From NCBI GenBank assembly GCA_030512295.1, contig JAULSR010000004.1, forward strand, positions 930,001 through 994,000: a DNA stretch of 64,000 nucleotides, written 5' to 3'. Source of the stretch: Bombardia bombarda. Its lineage: Eukaryota > Ascomycota > Sordariomycetes > Sordariales > Lasiosphaeriaceae. Under the pieces are notes generated by a model. It was not told the DNA's origin. It worked only from the letters and a program-made list of their open reading frames with translations, and made no database searches. The position numbers and the translations under genes are program-made. Within the stretch, counting starts at the first letter, position 1. Each line of letters starts with the position of its first letter. Shown here one piece after another: positions 1 through 12,507 of this stretch.

Positions 1-3000
1 TCTTGATAATTCCGGTCGGATGATTGCCAGTCGATGAAAATGTGACAGAGGCTCCTTGGACCATGCTCAGTAAAAGAAATCCTTGGCTGTCGAGGGACAT
101 GGTGCGCCGCTTCCAGAGAAGATTGTCAGGGAACTGAACGTTGACGTCGCCCAAATACGTGATGGTGGTAGGTTGCTGAGCTGGCGAAACGGCACTGGCT
201 GCTGACTTTCCACTGGCCGCAGCTTCGACCTCGGCAGCATCCTCTTCGGCAACAGTGGGCGAGATGGATGGGGTGGTATTCTTCCTCCCAGGAGTCAGGG
301 TGTTGGAAAGACGACGCATAAAGCGAGTGGTACGACTCCCGCCCCCCTTGCTATGGGTTGGGCTGGCCGGGTTGGAGCTACCAGATCCATTGCCAGTCCG
401 GCCTTCGACCTCAGAATCGCCACTAGCTTCCGTGGTGTTGGGCGACATGATACCGGTTGAGAGACCACCAGTCGTAACACCAGGGCTTTTCTGCTCGATA
501 GATGACCGCCTACTGCTGATGCTTAGCCGACGGGGAAAGCCAGTATTATGTTGTACCGATGGGGGGCGGGATGGCGATCGAGAAGGGGAGATGATAGCCG
601 GAGAAGCCAAGCTGGCTTGCGAAGGCGGCACCATGAGACTGAGATTGTCTGTTGATGGAGACTTTCCACCAAGATCCTTGATGAAGTCTTTGACAACCGT
701 CATGGACGACCTTCGTCTAGGGCGCCCCGACTCGGTGGTTTCATTATCCTCCTTTGTGCTGTCAGTATTGCGGTCTCGAGATGGCGACCTTCTCCGGTCT
801 TTCGAAAAGCGGCGTTGAATTAATGATTGTTTTCTCTCAATAATCGCCTCTCGATCCGGTGGGTTTGGGACTGACACTGGACTCGTGCGACGGCTACCTT
901 TCTTGTGGTCCACAAGCAATGGCGAGTCTTTGAGATCCAGATGTGGGAAGTCGGCTGGATCTTGCTTCGGCTCAGGAACTTTTGGAAAAGGATAACCGGG
1001 ATCGCGGACAATTCGGGCAGTTACCTGAATTGATTCTGGCCTTCCCATGGGCGGGTTACCGCCTTCAAACATGGAGAGTCTGTTCACCATCGACCCGGTC
1101 CTTCCGCGCCGTGGGTTTCTCTCTGTTTCTGGAGACGAGTCTCTGATGGATTCTGGAGGAGAAGAGGGTGTTTTTGCTCGTATTGAGTGTGCCCTCTCAA
1201 CGACAGACGGTGATCTCGATGGCTCCCGAGCAGTAGGAGTCTTGCGAACGGAGAAGAAGGTTGTTGCAGGGCGCTCTTTCAGCACAGAAACATCTCCAGT
1301 GGCAGGACCAGTGCTTCCTGATAGTTTCTCCAAAGCTTTGATTCGCTGCGAAATACTCGAACCAATTTTGGCGCCTTTGGGTCCTAGGCCCGCCGAGGTC
1401 TGCGGTGGCGAGACTTTCTGCAGATAAGCAGAGCCTGTTGATGCAGCCCTTGCTGTGCCCGTTGAAGCATCTCCTGAACCTAAAAGAGGACCGCGAAGCG
1501 GGCTTGATACTGTCCTCGATCCCCGCAATGCGGATGAGCCATTCTCCAAGCCGCCAGGTGCCCTCTTAAGTGCCAACTCGCTCGAAAAGAACGGAGTAAT
1601 GGGAGATTTGGAGACCGTAATGGGTTTCGCATGTTGCAAGGTTGCCGACTGTAGCTCGTCCATTAGACCATCCTCATCCGAAACACTGACCATTGACTGC
1701 CGGTTTTCACTATTTTCCAGGTCAGAGCCAGTTCGGATTGGCTCAAGGGCAGCGATCCTAGAGCGCCTCCTCTCAACAGATGCCGTTTCCGCAACGTCAC
1801 CATTGCCGGATTCTCTTTTATCAGTCAACGTACTCGCCTCAGATACAATGGTATCATGGGCTTCAGAAACGGGCGTGGGCTTTGCCGGTAGTGTTTGGGC
1901 AGTTGGACTCGTAGGAGATTTCGCTTCTTGTGTCGAGAACTTGGACACTGGCATGCGAAATCCTGGCGAGCGTGCCCCTTGCTCCCCTACAACTTCAGTG
2001 GAAGACGCCTTGGCAATATCGATACTCATTGTCGACTTTGGGCCAGTTTTAGTCGTACCCTGATCGGCCGCATCTATTGGTGGCGGGAAAATAGAGGCAG
2101 ATGACCCTGCAGAGAATTTGGAAATCGGCAAAGCCTGAACTGTGACATCACTGTCTACTGCGACTCTTTCATCGTGTCCCGCATTAGGCTCATTTTTGTC
2201 TTTTCTTGTGTCGTCTTTTTCTGTCTTCAGCTCTGTTTGACTGAGCACATCGGGTTGCGCATTGGGGGCTCCAGTTTCTGCTTCAAGCGTAGACTGCTCA
2301 ACCGACTCATCGTCATGTACAGGATGCGCCAGTAATGCAAGTGAGGGCGCTGGGCCGCTGTCGTTATCTTTGGCCCCATTGAAATCTTGTTCTTTGCCGG
2401 CAAGAACTGTTTCGTCTGTCGATTCCGATAGCGAGGAGGCTTGTGTAGAGGCGCCGATTTCTAAGGACGCAGCTACTGGAGAGGCTGGGTGAGAGTCTAT
2501 TCGCGTGTCAACCGACGCATGATCTGTGCCAGCGTCGATTTCGACTCCTGAGTCGGCCTTGGATATTGGTAAATGAGGTTCCAGATAAGTTTCGTTCCCC
2601 CCCAGAGCCTCGTTGCTTTCCTTGCTACCACTCAACGTCTTGGGTTCTGGGGTTAGCTCCGAAAGACCAAGTGTGTCTGGCTCAGCGGGCAACTCAGCAG
2701 ATAAACCTGATGTGGGCTGCAAGCTCATCTTCTTCTTTTTCTCTCTTAGCTTCATCGCCTTCAAGAGCCGTGCCTTCTCAGGCGTCATGGAGTTTTGCTT
2801 GGTTGGTAGCAGGAGCATTGCAGGGAAGATGGATTTAGAAGGCGAAGATGGACCGACTGTGTCAGCTCCTGTGCTTGTAGGCGGTCGTGTAGAAGCGCTA
2901 TCAGATCGCTCAGCTTCGGGGCTGGAAGGTGTAGTAAATACGTCTTCCGACTCTTCCTTTATCGAGGATTCAAAACTGTCTTCTCCCAGATCCTGCGACC

Positions 3001-4279
3001 GGTCCTTCTTATGGCCCTTGGTGGATATTTTGAATCCGACAGGAATTGTTGACACCGGCCGATGTGGTTCACTTCCAGCTGAAGTCCGCGGCCGGCCGGG
3101 GAGTTCTACCGAAGGACGAGGACCAAGTTTCACCTTGGGCTTACCATACGATGTGGATGAGTAGCTGTAGAGGTCGGCTCGAGTAGATTGTGATGACATG
3201 CGCCGGTCTGCGTTGTCAATTGACCTCCCCGGAGATGAAGGTGTCCCGACCCCCGTAAAAGAAGGTGGTTCTCCCTGGTCGGTAAAGTGTGAGGCTTCGG
3301 GGTAGCTGGCCAGGTCTGCGTTCAGCCTGACTGGAAATTCTGACGGCAGCAGTCCGGCAGCTGACGAAGGTGAGTCTTTGTCCTTTTGTACGTCCAACCA
3401 AGGCCGCTCTTCCTCTTTAGCAATCGATTGTCGCTTTCGATCTCTTTCTTCGTCTTCCTCCTCCTCAGCAATTTCCACCAACCGCCGTCGACGCAGTGAG
3501 CTCGTCGACGAAGAACTCGAGCCAGACGCAGCGTGCAGAGAGCAGGCAGCAGACAATTTGGTGTCCTTCAGTTCTTTTGCGCTGGTGATGGAGAACTCGG
3601 TGTCGAAGGGCGAGAAGCGGTCGCAGACGGAGCTAAAGTGAACTGTGACTCGCGCTACAAATCGGGTTTCGCAATTCCAGTAAGCATCTCTCCTTTTTAA
3701 AAACAAAAGACGCAGGAACAGCACAATAGACCATAGAGGTCACAAGGGGGGCCCCATAGTAACAAAGAAAGGGTAGTGCTGAGACAAATACAAACCTTGG
3801 ATAAGTCGGGAGCATTCCTCGGGGAGGTATTTTATAATAACATTCCGGCGTCGGTATCTGAGGAAGCCATACAGCGGCGACTTTTCTTCGTACCCTGCTA
3901 TAGCATCGCGGATTTCGACAATGCCTCCGCCCCCCGACCCAGTAACTCGACCTCATCGCGACTCGCGTATTTCAGCAGAAACCTATTCCCAAGCAAGACG
4001 GAGGGTCAGCACATCGGCGCAAACGGACAGGTTCAGGACAGGGACGCGTATGAGTGTCGGGGCAAAGGGAAGACCGCTCCGACTTCAGGCTTAGTTGCGC
4101 CAGGCAGCTGAAGTGCAGGGCAAGGCCGAAGATGACGAGAGGCGGGAGAGGCGGGAGATGGGCGGCGGGATGATGATCTCCCTTGGAACGGGGTCAACGA
4201 CGTACCATCCTCCAGGCTCTGCAACCGCAGCCTCGTGGGCTTCCTTGACTTTTGGGTCGTCCAATCCATTCAGCGACAT
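1..4279 (-). CDS. ADF-H (coactosin-type) actin-binding protein with long disordered tail, partial
   Basis: Exons are 4279-4206, 3982-3796 and 3654-<1; the 3' end lies outside the window. The introns (3983-4205, 3655-3795) start GTACGT and GTTTGT. Residues 1 to about 130 read as an ADF-H/coactosin fold: start MSLNGLDDPKVKEAHEAAV, then SRDEVELLGRG, GGIVEIRDAI, SPLYGFLRYRRR and KYLPEECSRLIQARVTVHF. This fold binds actin filaments. More than 1,100 low-complexity Ser/Pro-rich residues follow, with a charged helix (PEKARLLKAMKLREKKKK). The last visible part (YLGDVNVQFPDNLLWKRR) resembles a PH-like domain conserved in fungal relatives, often annotated loosely as cell-surface glycoproteins. The exon 2 frame breaks at a run of six C on the plus strand (3930-3935); one more base restores the domain. 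An in-frame ATG at 4447 could add 56 residues, but MSLNGLDD is the better start. The exon 3 frame is open at every point I sampled and at its end. Function is from family knowledge. Confidence 0.85.
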
Positions 4280-7200
4280 CTCTGGCTGGCCCCTTGGAGC
4301 TGATGCTTGGCCTCTGCTCGCGACTGCAGGCTGAACGGGTTGAGCGCTGAGGTGCTGCGCAGAGAATCCAAAAGCGAATTCGGGGGCGTTCGATTGGGTT
4401 TCAGGGGTAGTCGTAGGCCGATCCACAGGATGGAGTGACCCGAGCAAACATGGAGCGATTGGCCCGTTGAGACTCGAGAGAACAACGCGGGGGTGAGTAG
4501 CGAAGGGCGAGGAAGCAGCCGATCGATCAGGGCGCGCAGAAAAACATAAACATGCAGCTTGCTACTACTCGGCGAGAGCGTTGCAGCAAATCAGAGATCG
4601 GAGATCAGAGGCCAAAGTTGCGAAACAGCTCCCAGACGTGTCTATAATTGGCATTGGAAAAAAAATATAGGGTGTAACGGGCCGGGAGTACGGGAAACCT
4701 TGCGTCGAATTCGGGGACTGTGGGGCCTTCAAGCACCCGTTTGCGACGTTGAACGAGAACGACGCTGCTGTCGGCTGGGATGGATCGTTGGGTCAGAATC
4801 GCAGCTTGGGGAGAAGCGATTGGCAAAAACCACCATTGGCATTGGGTCCAACGAAAGCCAGAGGAGAAAATGATATAGAATGACAAATTCAGGGTAGAGA
4901 AGCAGGTGTGTTTATTCCGAATATAGCTGGAGGCACAGCAAAAGGGTTCTGCCGTTCTCAGAATTGCCTGGCTGGCTGTAACGAGGGTGTCGTTTGAAGA
5001 TTAACTTAACCTAGGAAGATGCGTGAGAAAGGAGGCGTTGGGAGGGATTGCTAGGCAAGGTGCACTAATCAGTATCGGGCGAACGAGATTGTATGCTCGG
5101 CTCCGTAACGGACGGTCGCAAGGGTACCTGCCGACCTTGGGTTATGGGAGGGACCCGCCCAGGCACATTAGGGGAGCGCTGGGCACCGGGGAAGAGGGGC
5201 AAACAGACGAATGCTCCTTCCTGTGACTCTCAGAGCTCCCGCGTCGTGATTTCATTCGAATTAAGTAATATAAGGTCCTCTCGTCATCAGCATTTTTTTT
5301 TAGGAGACAGATAATCTTTCCATTTCTTCAACTTTCCAGCCTCTCCATATCATTTCCGTCTTTTCCGAACAATGTCCTATCCCGCAGGAGCAAGATGGAA
5401 TATGCAGCTGCTCGCACTGATTTTTTCGGAGGAGCTCTTTGCCCAGGAAGTTCTGTAAGTGAGGTTTGACCTCAGCTTGCTATCCCCGTGTTGTGCATTT
5501 CACCCTAGCCATTCTGGGGGTTCTCCCCACCACCATCGGAATCCCTTAACTTTGAAAGCCATACTTCGGTTTTTCTTCTTGTCTGTCTTTCTGAATGCAC
5601 TCGGTGCATAACCCAAGTGAGCGAAAGAACGAGTCGTGTGGTGTCAAATTACATGGATATTCTAGGTCTGTATACATGCGCACTGTGCACTGCTGGACAT
5701 GAGAATCGTGCTGGCCAGGAGGTTTTGTTCCTCTACCATCCATCATAACGATGTCGTTGGAAAACTCTCGCAAGCGACCAAAGCACTGGGTGGCTGGCTG
5801 ATTGGCTACCTACCTGCCATGGCCATATGAGAATGTGACAGTGACATCCGCTGCATGATCTTTCCCATCGTCAAAAGTGACACTGTGAGGCACAGACTGG
5901 GCCGCTGGGAAGCACACATGGCCAAAGAAACAAAACGAAACACCTCAAAAAATATAGAAAGATCGCCTCAACCAACGACATACTCGACATAAATCTGTGC
6001 ATTTTGGAGATGATAGGTATATCAATAAACACTGGTGTTAAGCCAAAAGGCAGCACCAGCGAGGGGGCCCATCACCAACACCCACCCCACCAGCTCGATC
6101 ACAGACCCCCTGCATACAGGATACATGCGAATACATGCATGTCCAAGCCGCTTTGGCCCTTCCTGTCAGTCAATCGGTGCTTTAGAACAAATCAACAATA
6201 CGTGCTTCACCTTGTGCGATGGCTTGCATGCAACATCACTAGCAACATCCCTCCTTCTCACGGTCTTACCCCCTCAACTGCAATCTGTCTATGATTGTCG
6301 CAATGTTGCCAATAGCCAATGGGCCCGCCCAGTTCTTTTGGCCAGACAAAATCAGTACTTTGGTACCTGCGGTCAGGGGTGCCGAAACGGTAAGAACACG
6401 GGAGAACAAAAGAAGAAAAGAAGAAGCAACGAGACGGCAACTTGAAGAAGAATAGAAATTCTCCATGACCTAAAACTTCAGCTTCTCCACGTCTGCAACC
6501 GGTAGCCTTTGTGTCCTTCCTTGTGGCGTTGTTCTAGAAACATGGTAAATAACGCTCACAAGCTCTCAGTGTAAAAGCAAGGACCTCCTAACTTGGTGTT
6601 CAGACAGGGCCACAGAGGCTCGTGCGCAAAAAGGGTGGTCAAGGGCGGGGAAAAGGGGGACCGTGGTTTCAAAGCAGCTGAGCACGTAACTATGCTGCCG
6701 TCTCACATGATAGAAGAAGCCTTTTCAAGTTTTTTTTATAAAAAAACCAGCCTGCAATATCTCAGGGAAGACATGCTAACTTATGACGAGGTGCTAGGGT
6801 ACTAAAAAAAACCGATACTAAGGATATTTTTACAACAGTCTCTACCGGAATACGGAGAATCTCACTTCTCACATGTAAAACCAGTCAAGAATATGTAGCA
6901 TCATCAACCCAGGTTTATAAATCAACATAGAAATTGAACAAAGATCGTGACTGCAAAGTACCGTACAGCACATACCATTACCATCATCAGCAGATTGTGA
7001 TAAGCGAGCAACGATCGAGCGGTTCTGGTAAAGAAGCGCAGGAAGAGTTGGTGTTTTTCTCCCCGGTCAATATGCCCATAAAAGCATCGAAATATGTACA
7101 CATATGATAGCACCAGACAGGAAGAAAGAATACGCTTCACCACACTTAACTGCATGCTCCCTCTGATTTTTCCTCTCGCCAACAACGATGATCCTTGTCT

Positions 7201-7569
7201 CCGTCATAGGAGCCTCGCTGTGGCAAACCATATTCACACCACCCCCACCGTAAGCCTGCCACCGCCATGTAGATGTAGTATTTGTTTTCCCGCTCGTGTC
7301 CTAAAAGAGTTGTAACCCGAAACTGCTTCCCTCGCCCGCCCGTAACTTGTGCTGTCACTTCCGAGGCTCAAGTCAACGAAGGTGAGAGAGCACATCGGAG
7401 CAAGACCAAAACTCCATACATATCATGATATCACAAGTAGATATTTGGTGTATGCTTTCTTCGATAGCGAGACCGGTTTGTCTGTGCCATAATCGCAAAA
7501 CGGCTACTGGCTATTTCCCCGTGTATGCCACGCCCAAAAGAGCGCTTCGATAAGAGTCTTCGAGTGCCA
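4280..7569. other. Intergenic gap between the ADF-H gene and PTC1
   Basis: This 3.3 kb holds the upstream region of the ADF-H gene (right of 4279) and the 3' flank of the PTC1 gene (left of 7570). Only short, compositionally random open frames occur, with no domain, splice pattern or homology I recognise. A+T content rises around 6700-7000. No RNA gene was recognised. Confidence 0.6.
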
Positions 7570-9472
7570 TCACACCGCTTTCGTGGGAACCTCTTTATTC
7601 GTATCCTTTCTCGGCGACTTCAACTTTATCGTCGGTGCGGGCCCATCAGCCGCCACCTCCGGTGAATCCAAGCTCGGTTCTTCCTCCACGGAGCCTTCGA
7701 TCATTGTCGGGGTAAAGGTTGCCTCTCCATCCTCGATAGGGGCAGGATCATGTCCACGGCCGCTATTGCTGGCTGAAATCCCAAGGGCGGGCGTACCGCC
7801 TTCGGCAATCTTTTGCTTCGTCGTGCTGACGATCTTTTCCACTTCACTGACTTTGCCGGGCGCCGTGGTAGCGTCACCTTCAACGCCAATAGCGCTGTCT
7901 TTGTTGTCCCGGTTGTCGAGAAGAGCCTGTTTGTGGAAGCGAACAATCATGCACGACAGATTGTCAGTACTGAATCGAGCAAGAGCATGATCGACGAGAA
8001 CCTTCGCTGCAGATACCGGCTCTGGAATATTCCGGACAAGGTCAACCGCCTCCTGATCGGAACAAACGTCCCACAGCTATCAAACTCGTTAGCTATCTCC
8101 CTGACAAGAAATTCGGGGTTTCGGGTTTTCAACTCACGCCGTCGCAAGCAATGATCATAAACTCATCAAGCTCCGGTTGGATCACCGTCTCGGTTGTATA
8201 CGGGTGCCCAGTCACGAGATCCTTCATATAGGTGTCGCCCAGGGCCCTCGTGACAGCAAGCACGCCGTTAACGCGGTTGTTAAGTATTAAGCCACCAGCG
8301 TTGGCAATACGTTTCCCTTCGTTCTCATCGCTACCTTTGTGGTCATAAGACAGGCGCAGTGCCTTGCCGGAGCGACAGAGGATGATGCGGGCGTCGCCAA
8401 CATTGGCCGTGTACAGCACACGTTGTCTTGTCGCGGCGTTCTTTAATCTCGCATGTGCAACCTCGGGATTTGCGGATGAAGGGGCGTTTTCGGCCGATTT
8501 GCCTTCATCCGACTTCAGGGCCTCTTCGGCTGCTTTGGCCACGGCGGGTGCAATTGCCTGAGAACCGGTGGCAGACTGGGTGCTCGGAACTCGGTCTTCC
8601 CAGCGAAGTACGGCAATAGCAGCTGTGCAGCCGCTATTCTTTAAGGGAAGCTTTTCTAACTGTGCATCGACAGTGGTGAAGGTCTGGTCAAGGAGCTCCG
8701 GTATAGGGGCATTTGGGTTTTTTCTGATGACGTCTTCCAGAATGATGTGAAGCTTCTTTCCACACCAGTCGGCGGCAAAGGTGCCCGCATGTCCATCGAA
8801 TATAGCAAAATATCCGTTGTCGGTTTCTATCATGTCCTGGCCGACTGCAGCACCGCCCTGTGCTTCACCTGAATCTCCCGAAGCCTTGGACAGCCTTGAG
8901 CTGGCACCGTCGGCGCTGAGGGCGGGTGCGGGGGTGTGGAGGAAGTTGTATAGAAAGGCGTGGGTATCTTCCATGGTACGTCTACATTTCTTGTTTCTAT
9001 CCTCCCAGACGCCGACTTTGAAGGTCGATCTGGGGCCTGGGAGCGATTCGCCAGCAGCATTGTTGTGCTGGCCTTGGGGGACGGCGAGAGCCTGGTCCTG
9101 CTTGCCAAGCTTCTGCAGGGGAGTCTGGTTCAACGGCTTTGAGTCAGCACTCAGATCGCTGTTGGGACGACTCCCAGCCTGAGTAAAGATGGAGTTTTTG
9201 GCTTGGGCAATCAGACTGCTGGCTCGGCCGCTCACCCCGCTACTCCGTCGCTTTTTCTGCTCTGCCGAGCCGCCTGTGCTCGGAGGGCTTCCATTGCCAC
9301 TTCGCTTCTCACCACTCGCAGCCTGATCGGTCGCCTTGATGGGGGTTGGCGGGGGGCCGCCAGTGGCCGTGGCGTCCTTATCAGGGGACGGCGACTTGTT
9401 GCTTTGCTTCTCCTTCTGGCCGCCGCTGGCAGTATCCGGTACGGAGCTGCTATCGGATTTCGAGCCGAACAT
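7570..9472 (-). CDS. ptc1: PP2C-type serine/threonine phosphatase, Ptc1-like
   Basis: Two exons, 9472-8138 and 8076-7570, with a 61-nt intron (GTGAGT...GATAG), give 613 residues. All PP2C metal-site motifs are present: RRTMEDTH (D169), FDGHAG (D226), GCTAA near 281, TANVGDAR, RVNGVLAVTRALGD, ACDG (D444) followed by LWDV, and STDN (D483). The core matches yeast Ptc1 closely in motif order and wording. Ptc1 is a Mn/Mg-dependent phosphatase that damps MAP kinase pathways such as HOG and also affects organelle inheritance. Odd features are a 150-residue Ser/Pro-rich N-terminal extension, two Ala/Ser-rich inserts (about 180-210 and 300-335), and a C-terminal acidic tail of about 120 residues. The family assignment is firm; the pathway role is inferred from orthology. 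Confidence 0.93.
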
Positions 9473-11504
9473 CCTATTAAGCAGACCTCCCTGAGAGGAG
9501 AGACTGCGACGCTTGATGCCTGCCAGGTTGGTCGGTGAGTTGGGGGGCTCTCCAAGGTGGAAGGTAGTTTAAAGGAGCGGGTGTGGTAACCCGGGGGGAG
9601 GGGATGACCGAAGGTCTTTGTTGAAAGGAAGGCGCTTGGGGTCGCAAGGGGCCAACTCGGTCGGGTCTCGGGCCTAAGGGTAGGCAGGCACAAACGGGTA
9701 GGTACTGGTTAGGTCGGACGGCAATCAGGTGTGTGAAGGCGCTACAGCGCTGATGTTTCGTCTATCGGCGAATAATGGCAAATTAAGTCGGTTGACGAAG
9801 GAGCTGCAGGCACAGTGTGTCAGGTTCCAATGGACGAAGAGCGCAGAAGGTCGTGTGGCAGGCGGGCTGGGTGAGTGATGGGTAGTGAGTTGTGAGTGGT
9901 GAATGGTGAATGGTGAGTGGTCAACAGTTGGGCGGCTACTGGAGAAGGAGGGGTCTGTGATGGTGCTTGCTGGAGGATGATGTAATGGCCCAACCAGGAC
10001 GCTTGGAAGAAGCGGAAGAAGGGCGCGCACGACTGGCACTGGCGCACGACCTACCTGAACGAGTGCCAGGATAAGTAGTCTCGGCGCAAAATGATACTTC
10101 TACCTACAAACAAAGTCCAGAAACAAAAACAATAGTTTGGTCCCTGCGAATTCAAGTTTTGTGGATAGTCTGTACTACTATGAATGCAGACAGGCCAATG
10201 GTCTGAAGTTTGCTCGAAATTGTGCAATGCTGTGCAGGTATTTACCAATATAGAGGCGTAAGTGCTGTATCCTGTAGACCTGTGGCTAGGTACCTAGGTG
10301 ATGCAGCTCATGGGGGCTCCGGTGACAGCCCGGAAAGTGGGCCAAATGACCACCACCAGCCGGGCAAGCCAAGTTGCCAAGCACAACAACCTCCACTGTC
10401 CTGGGACGAAACTCCACGCACTGCCCGGGATGCCTCGGAGCAGTCAAATATAGTCGCATCCTGTGTGTTCCAAGGATGAATTACATTAGATTACATTCTT
10501 AAACTCGGTAGGGAGTAGTAAATAACGTGAAAAAGCTACCACATATTCCATTCTGCTTATACCTACGCTGGGAGGCGCTAGTATCAAGGTCTATAGGACG
10601 ACTTGCCCGAATAATAAGGAGCCGTTTATACTTGGCAACACCTCATTAGCATGAAACATGCACGTCGTGCTCAGTCAGCAAGTACAAATAAGAACACTCC
10701 TTTTGCATCCCTATCACCCAAAGGCCTGGAACTAGATGACGCTACCTCATCTGTGGTTTTTAGATACTGAATGTGGTGAACCTCTCTTATCAATCTGATT
10801 TAACGAGTTAAACTACTGTTATAACGAAAGCTAAAGTGTGTGACGACTGTTCGTAATCGTTAGGACGTTGAAGGGTTAATAGCTCGCTTGATGGATGTGT
10901 GCATGCTATGCCCACAACATCCACGTGAATGCATTCTACTACGAATACCCGAATCCTTTTATCTCTATACTTTTCATTTAGCAGCTATCGCCTCGCCAGC
11001 AAACGCACAAAGTATGGCCGATTACCTAGGTGGCTGCGTATGCCTGGTGCCTCAAAACAGAAATGAGCTCGCACTGTCCACGAGTTTCTAGAGTGTCCAC
11101 GTCTCATCCGCCAGCTGTTCTACACAACCCTCTCATCCCGCAAGAATATTCGCAGAGCTTTGCCATAAATTGGGCATGCAGAACTTCCAGCTCTCAAACA
11201 TCGCGGGTTGAACCGCGGCTCTGCCGAACCGACCGCAGGCGCAAACCCGACTCTCTAGTGTCAACCGGAGAAACGTCGACGCCGTATATACTGCCTAGGA
11301 GTGCCTGCAACTCGAGTTATGTCGATGGGGCCCTTTGACAAGACTCAAAGCGGCAGACACAGACAGAGTTCAAGCCCAATCGAAAATATAGTCCAGCTTG
11401 CGCATCTCGACAATTCCCAAGAACGACAGATTTATCGCTAAAAGGCAACATACTTGGCGTAGCTGCCGAGGCTCCCTGTCCTCGGCGAAAAAGTGTTGCG
11501 CAAC
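9473..11504. other. Intergenic gap between PTC1 (upstream side) and VPS2 (3' side)
   Basis: About 2 kb. The left end is the PTC1 promoter and leader, with tandem GTGAGTGRT-like simple sequence near 9880-9930. The stretch 10450-10980 is more AT-rich than its neighbours and has no open frame of note. GGTACCTAGG motifs occur near 10287 and 11025. I see no coding gene or RNA gene. Confidence 0.55.
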
Positions 11505-12507
11505 TCATCGTCTGAGGCTATCCAGGCGCGCTTGGAGGTCATCATCACCCGCATCAATACCGCCGCCGCCGCCACCAACAGCTTGGGCGATTTTGCCCTC
11601 TGGAACTGAGGCGGTTTGTAGGCCGAGAGGTGTATCGCCCAGCTACACGAGGGGTTAGCATTTAATTAACAGCCGTGTACATTCATGCCCGCTTACAGAT
11701 TGCTTTAGGTCGACACCAATCTCCTCCAGAACTTGCTCGACAACCTCGTCACCCTCTTCCTCAGCCTCGACATCCATGGCATCGTCAATTGCATCGTCCA
11801 TCATCTCCTGTCTTTGCTCCATTATGTCGTTCTCGCGCTCAAACTCCATTGCGATACGCTGGAGAGAGGGGAGGTTCATTGTTTTGTTCATGCTACCGAG
11901 AGCCATAGTCGCGCCCTTCATTGCCTGCATCATTTGCTCGTTCGTTCGGTAGGTCTGTGATTAAAGTCTCGTCTTAGCGCGCCACACCTGAGCCAAACTA
12001 GTAAAAGATCACTGACCTGCAGACGGAGAGATATCTTTTGAAGATTACTCCTCATGCCGTAGAACTTCTCGATGTATCTGTTGGGTTCGCGTCAGCGCAA
12101 GTCTCCGTTGGCTCCGCGCAGAAGTGCCCTGTTATACCTTCTGGTCCGGACCAAGTCTTTGGCCTGGATTTTGCAGGCGCCCATCTGGCCTTTCTGGGCA
12201 CTTTGGCGAATCTGTGAAACGAGCGTTTTCTATATCCATGTCAGCGTCGCGGGTCGTGGCGCATCGCGGGGTTGGATCGGGCTTGTGCAAATGTCCTTTA
12301 GGAATCATGCTCTCTTACCTCTTGTTTCTCAAGCTTGACACGCTGCTGGTCCAGTTCCCTAATCGCCTTGTCGAGGAGGCGCTGGTTATTCCTCAAACGT
12401 TGTGCGGGTGTGACGCGCTTGCCGAAGGCCCATTCCAGGATCTGGGAGCTGTGTTAGCTAGGTCCCTCCAGCGGCAGCCCAGGGACGCAAAGGCTCCTCA
12501 CATTCAT
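11505..12507 (-). CDS. VPS2: ESCRT-III subunit Vps2/Did4 (CHMP2 family)
   Basis: Six coding exons: 12507-12502, 12441-12319, 12229-12138, 12077-12017, 11954-11697 and 11642-11505. They join in phase to 225 residues, the usual family length. The first coding exon holds only Met-Asn. Recognisable segments are ILEWAFGKR and LRNNQRLLDKAIRELDQQR (basic, membrane-binding helix 1), GACKIQAKDLVRTRRYIEKF, NEQMMQAMKGATMALGSMNK, then an acidic autoinhibitory region (MDDAIDDAMDVEAEEEGDE). The C-terminal DDLQARLDSLRR is a MIM1 motif that binds the MIT domain of Vps4. The protein caps and recruits Vps4 to ESCRT-III filaments at endosomes. All five introns are 54-89 nt. It is divergent from FZO1. The assignment is very firm. 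Confidence 0.95.

Noticed and set aside
255..3641. Series of long plus-strand open frames (up to 202 residues)
   Set aside because: They are antisense to the minus-strand ADF-H gene, whose frame runs open to the window edge and encodes recognisable conserved blocks.
3921..4094. 57-residue plus-strand frame starting MPPPPDPVTRPH
   Set aside because: It overlaps the minus-strand ADF-H exon 2 and intron 1 on the other strand; no independent evidence of expression or homology.
4091..4447. 118-residue minus-strand frame read as one protein
   Set aside because: Its middle part is exon 1 of the ADF-H gene, but the last third is intron sequence after a clear GTACGT donor at 4205, and the first 56 residues are probably leader.
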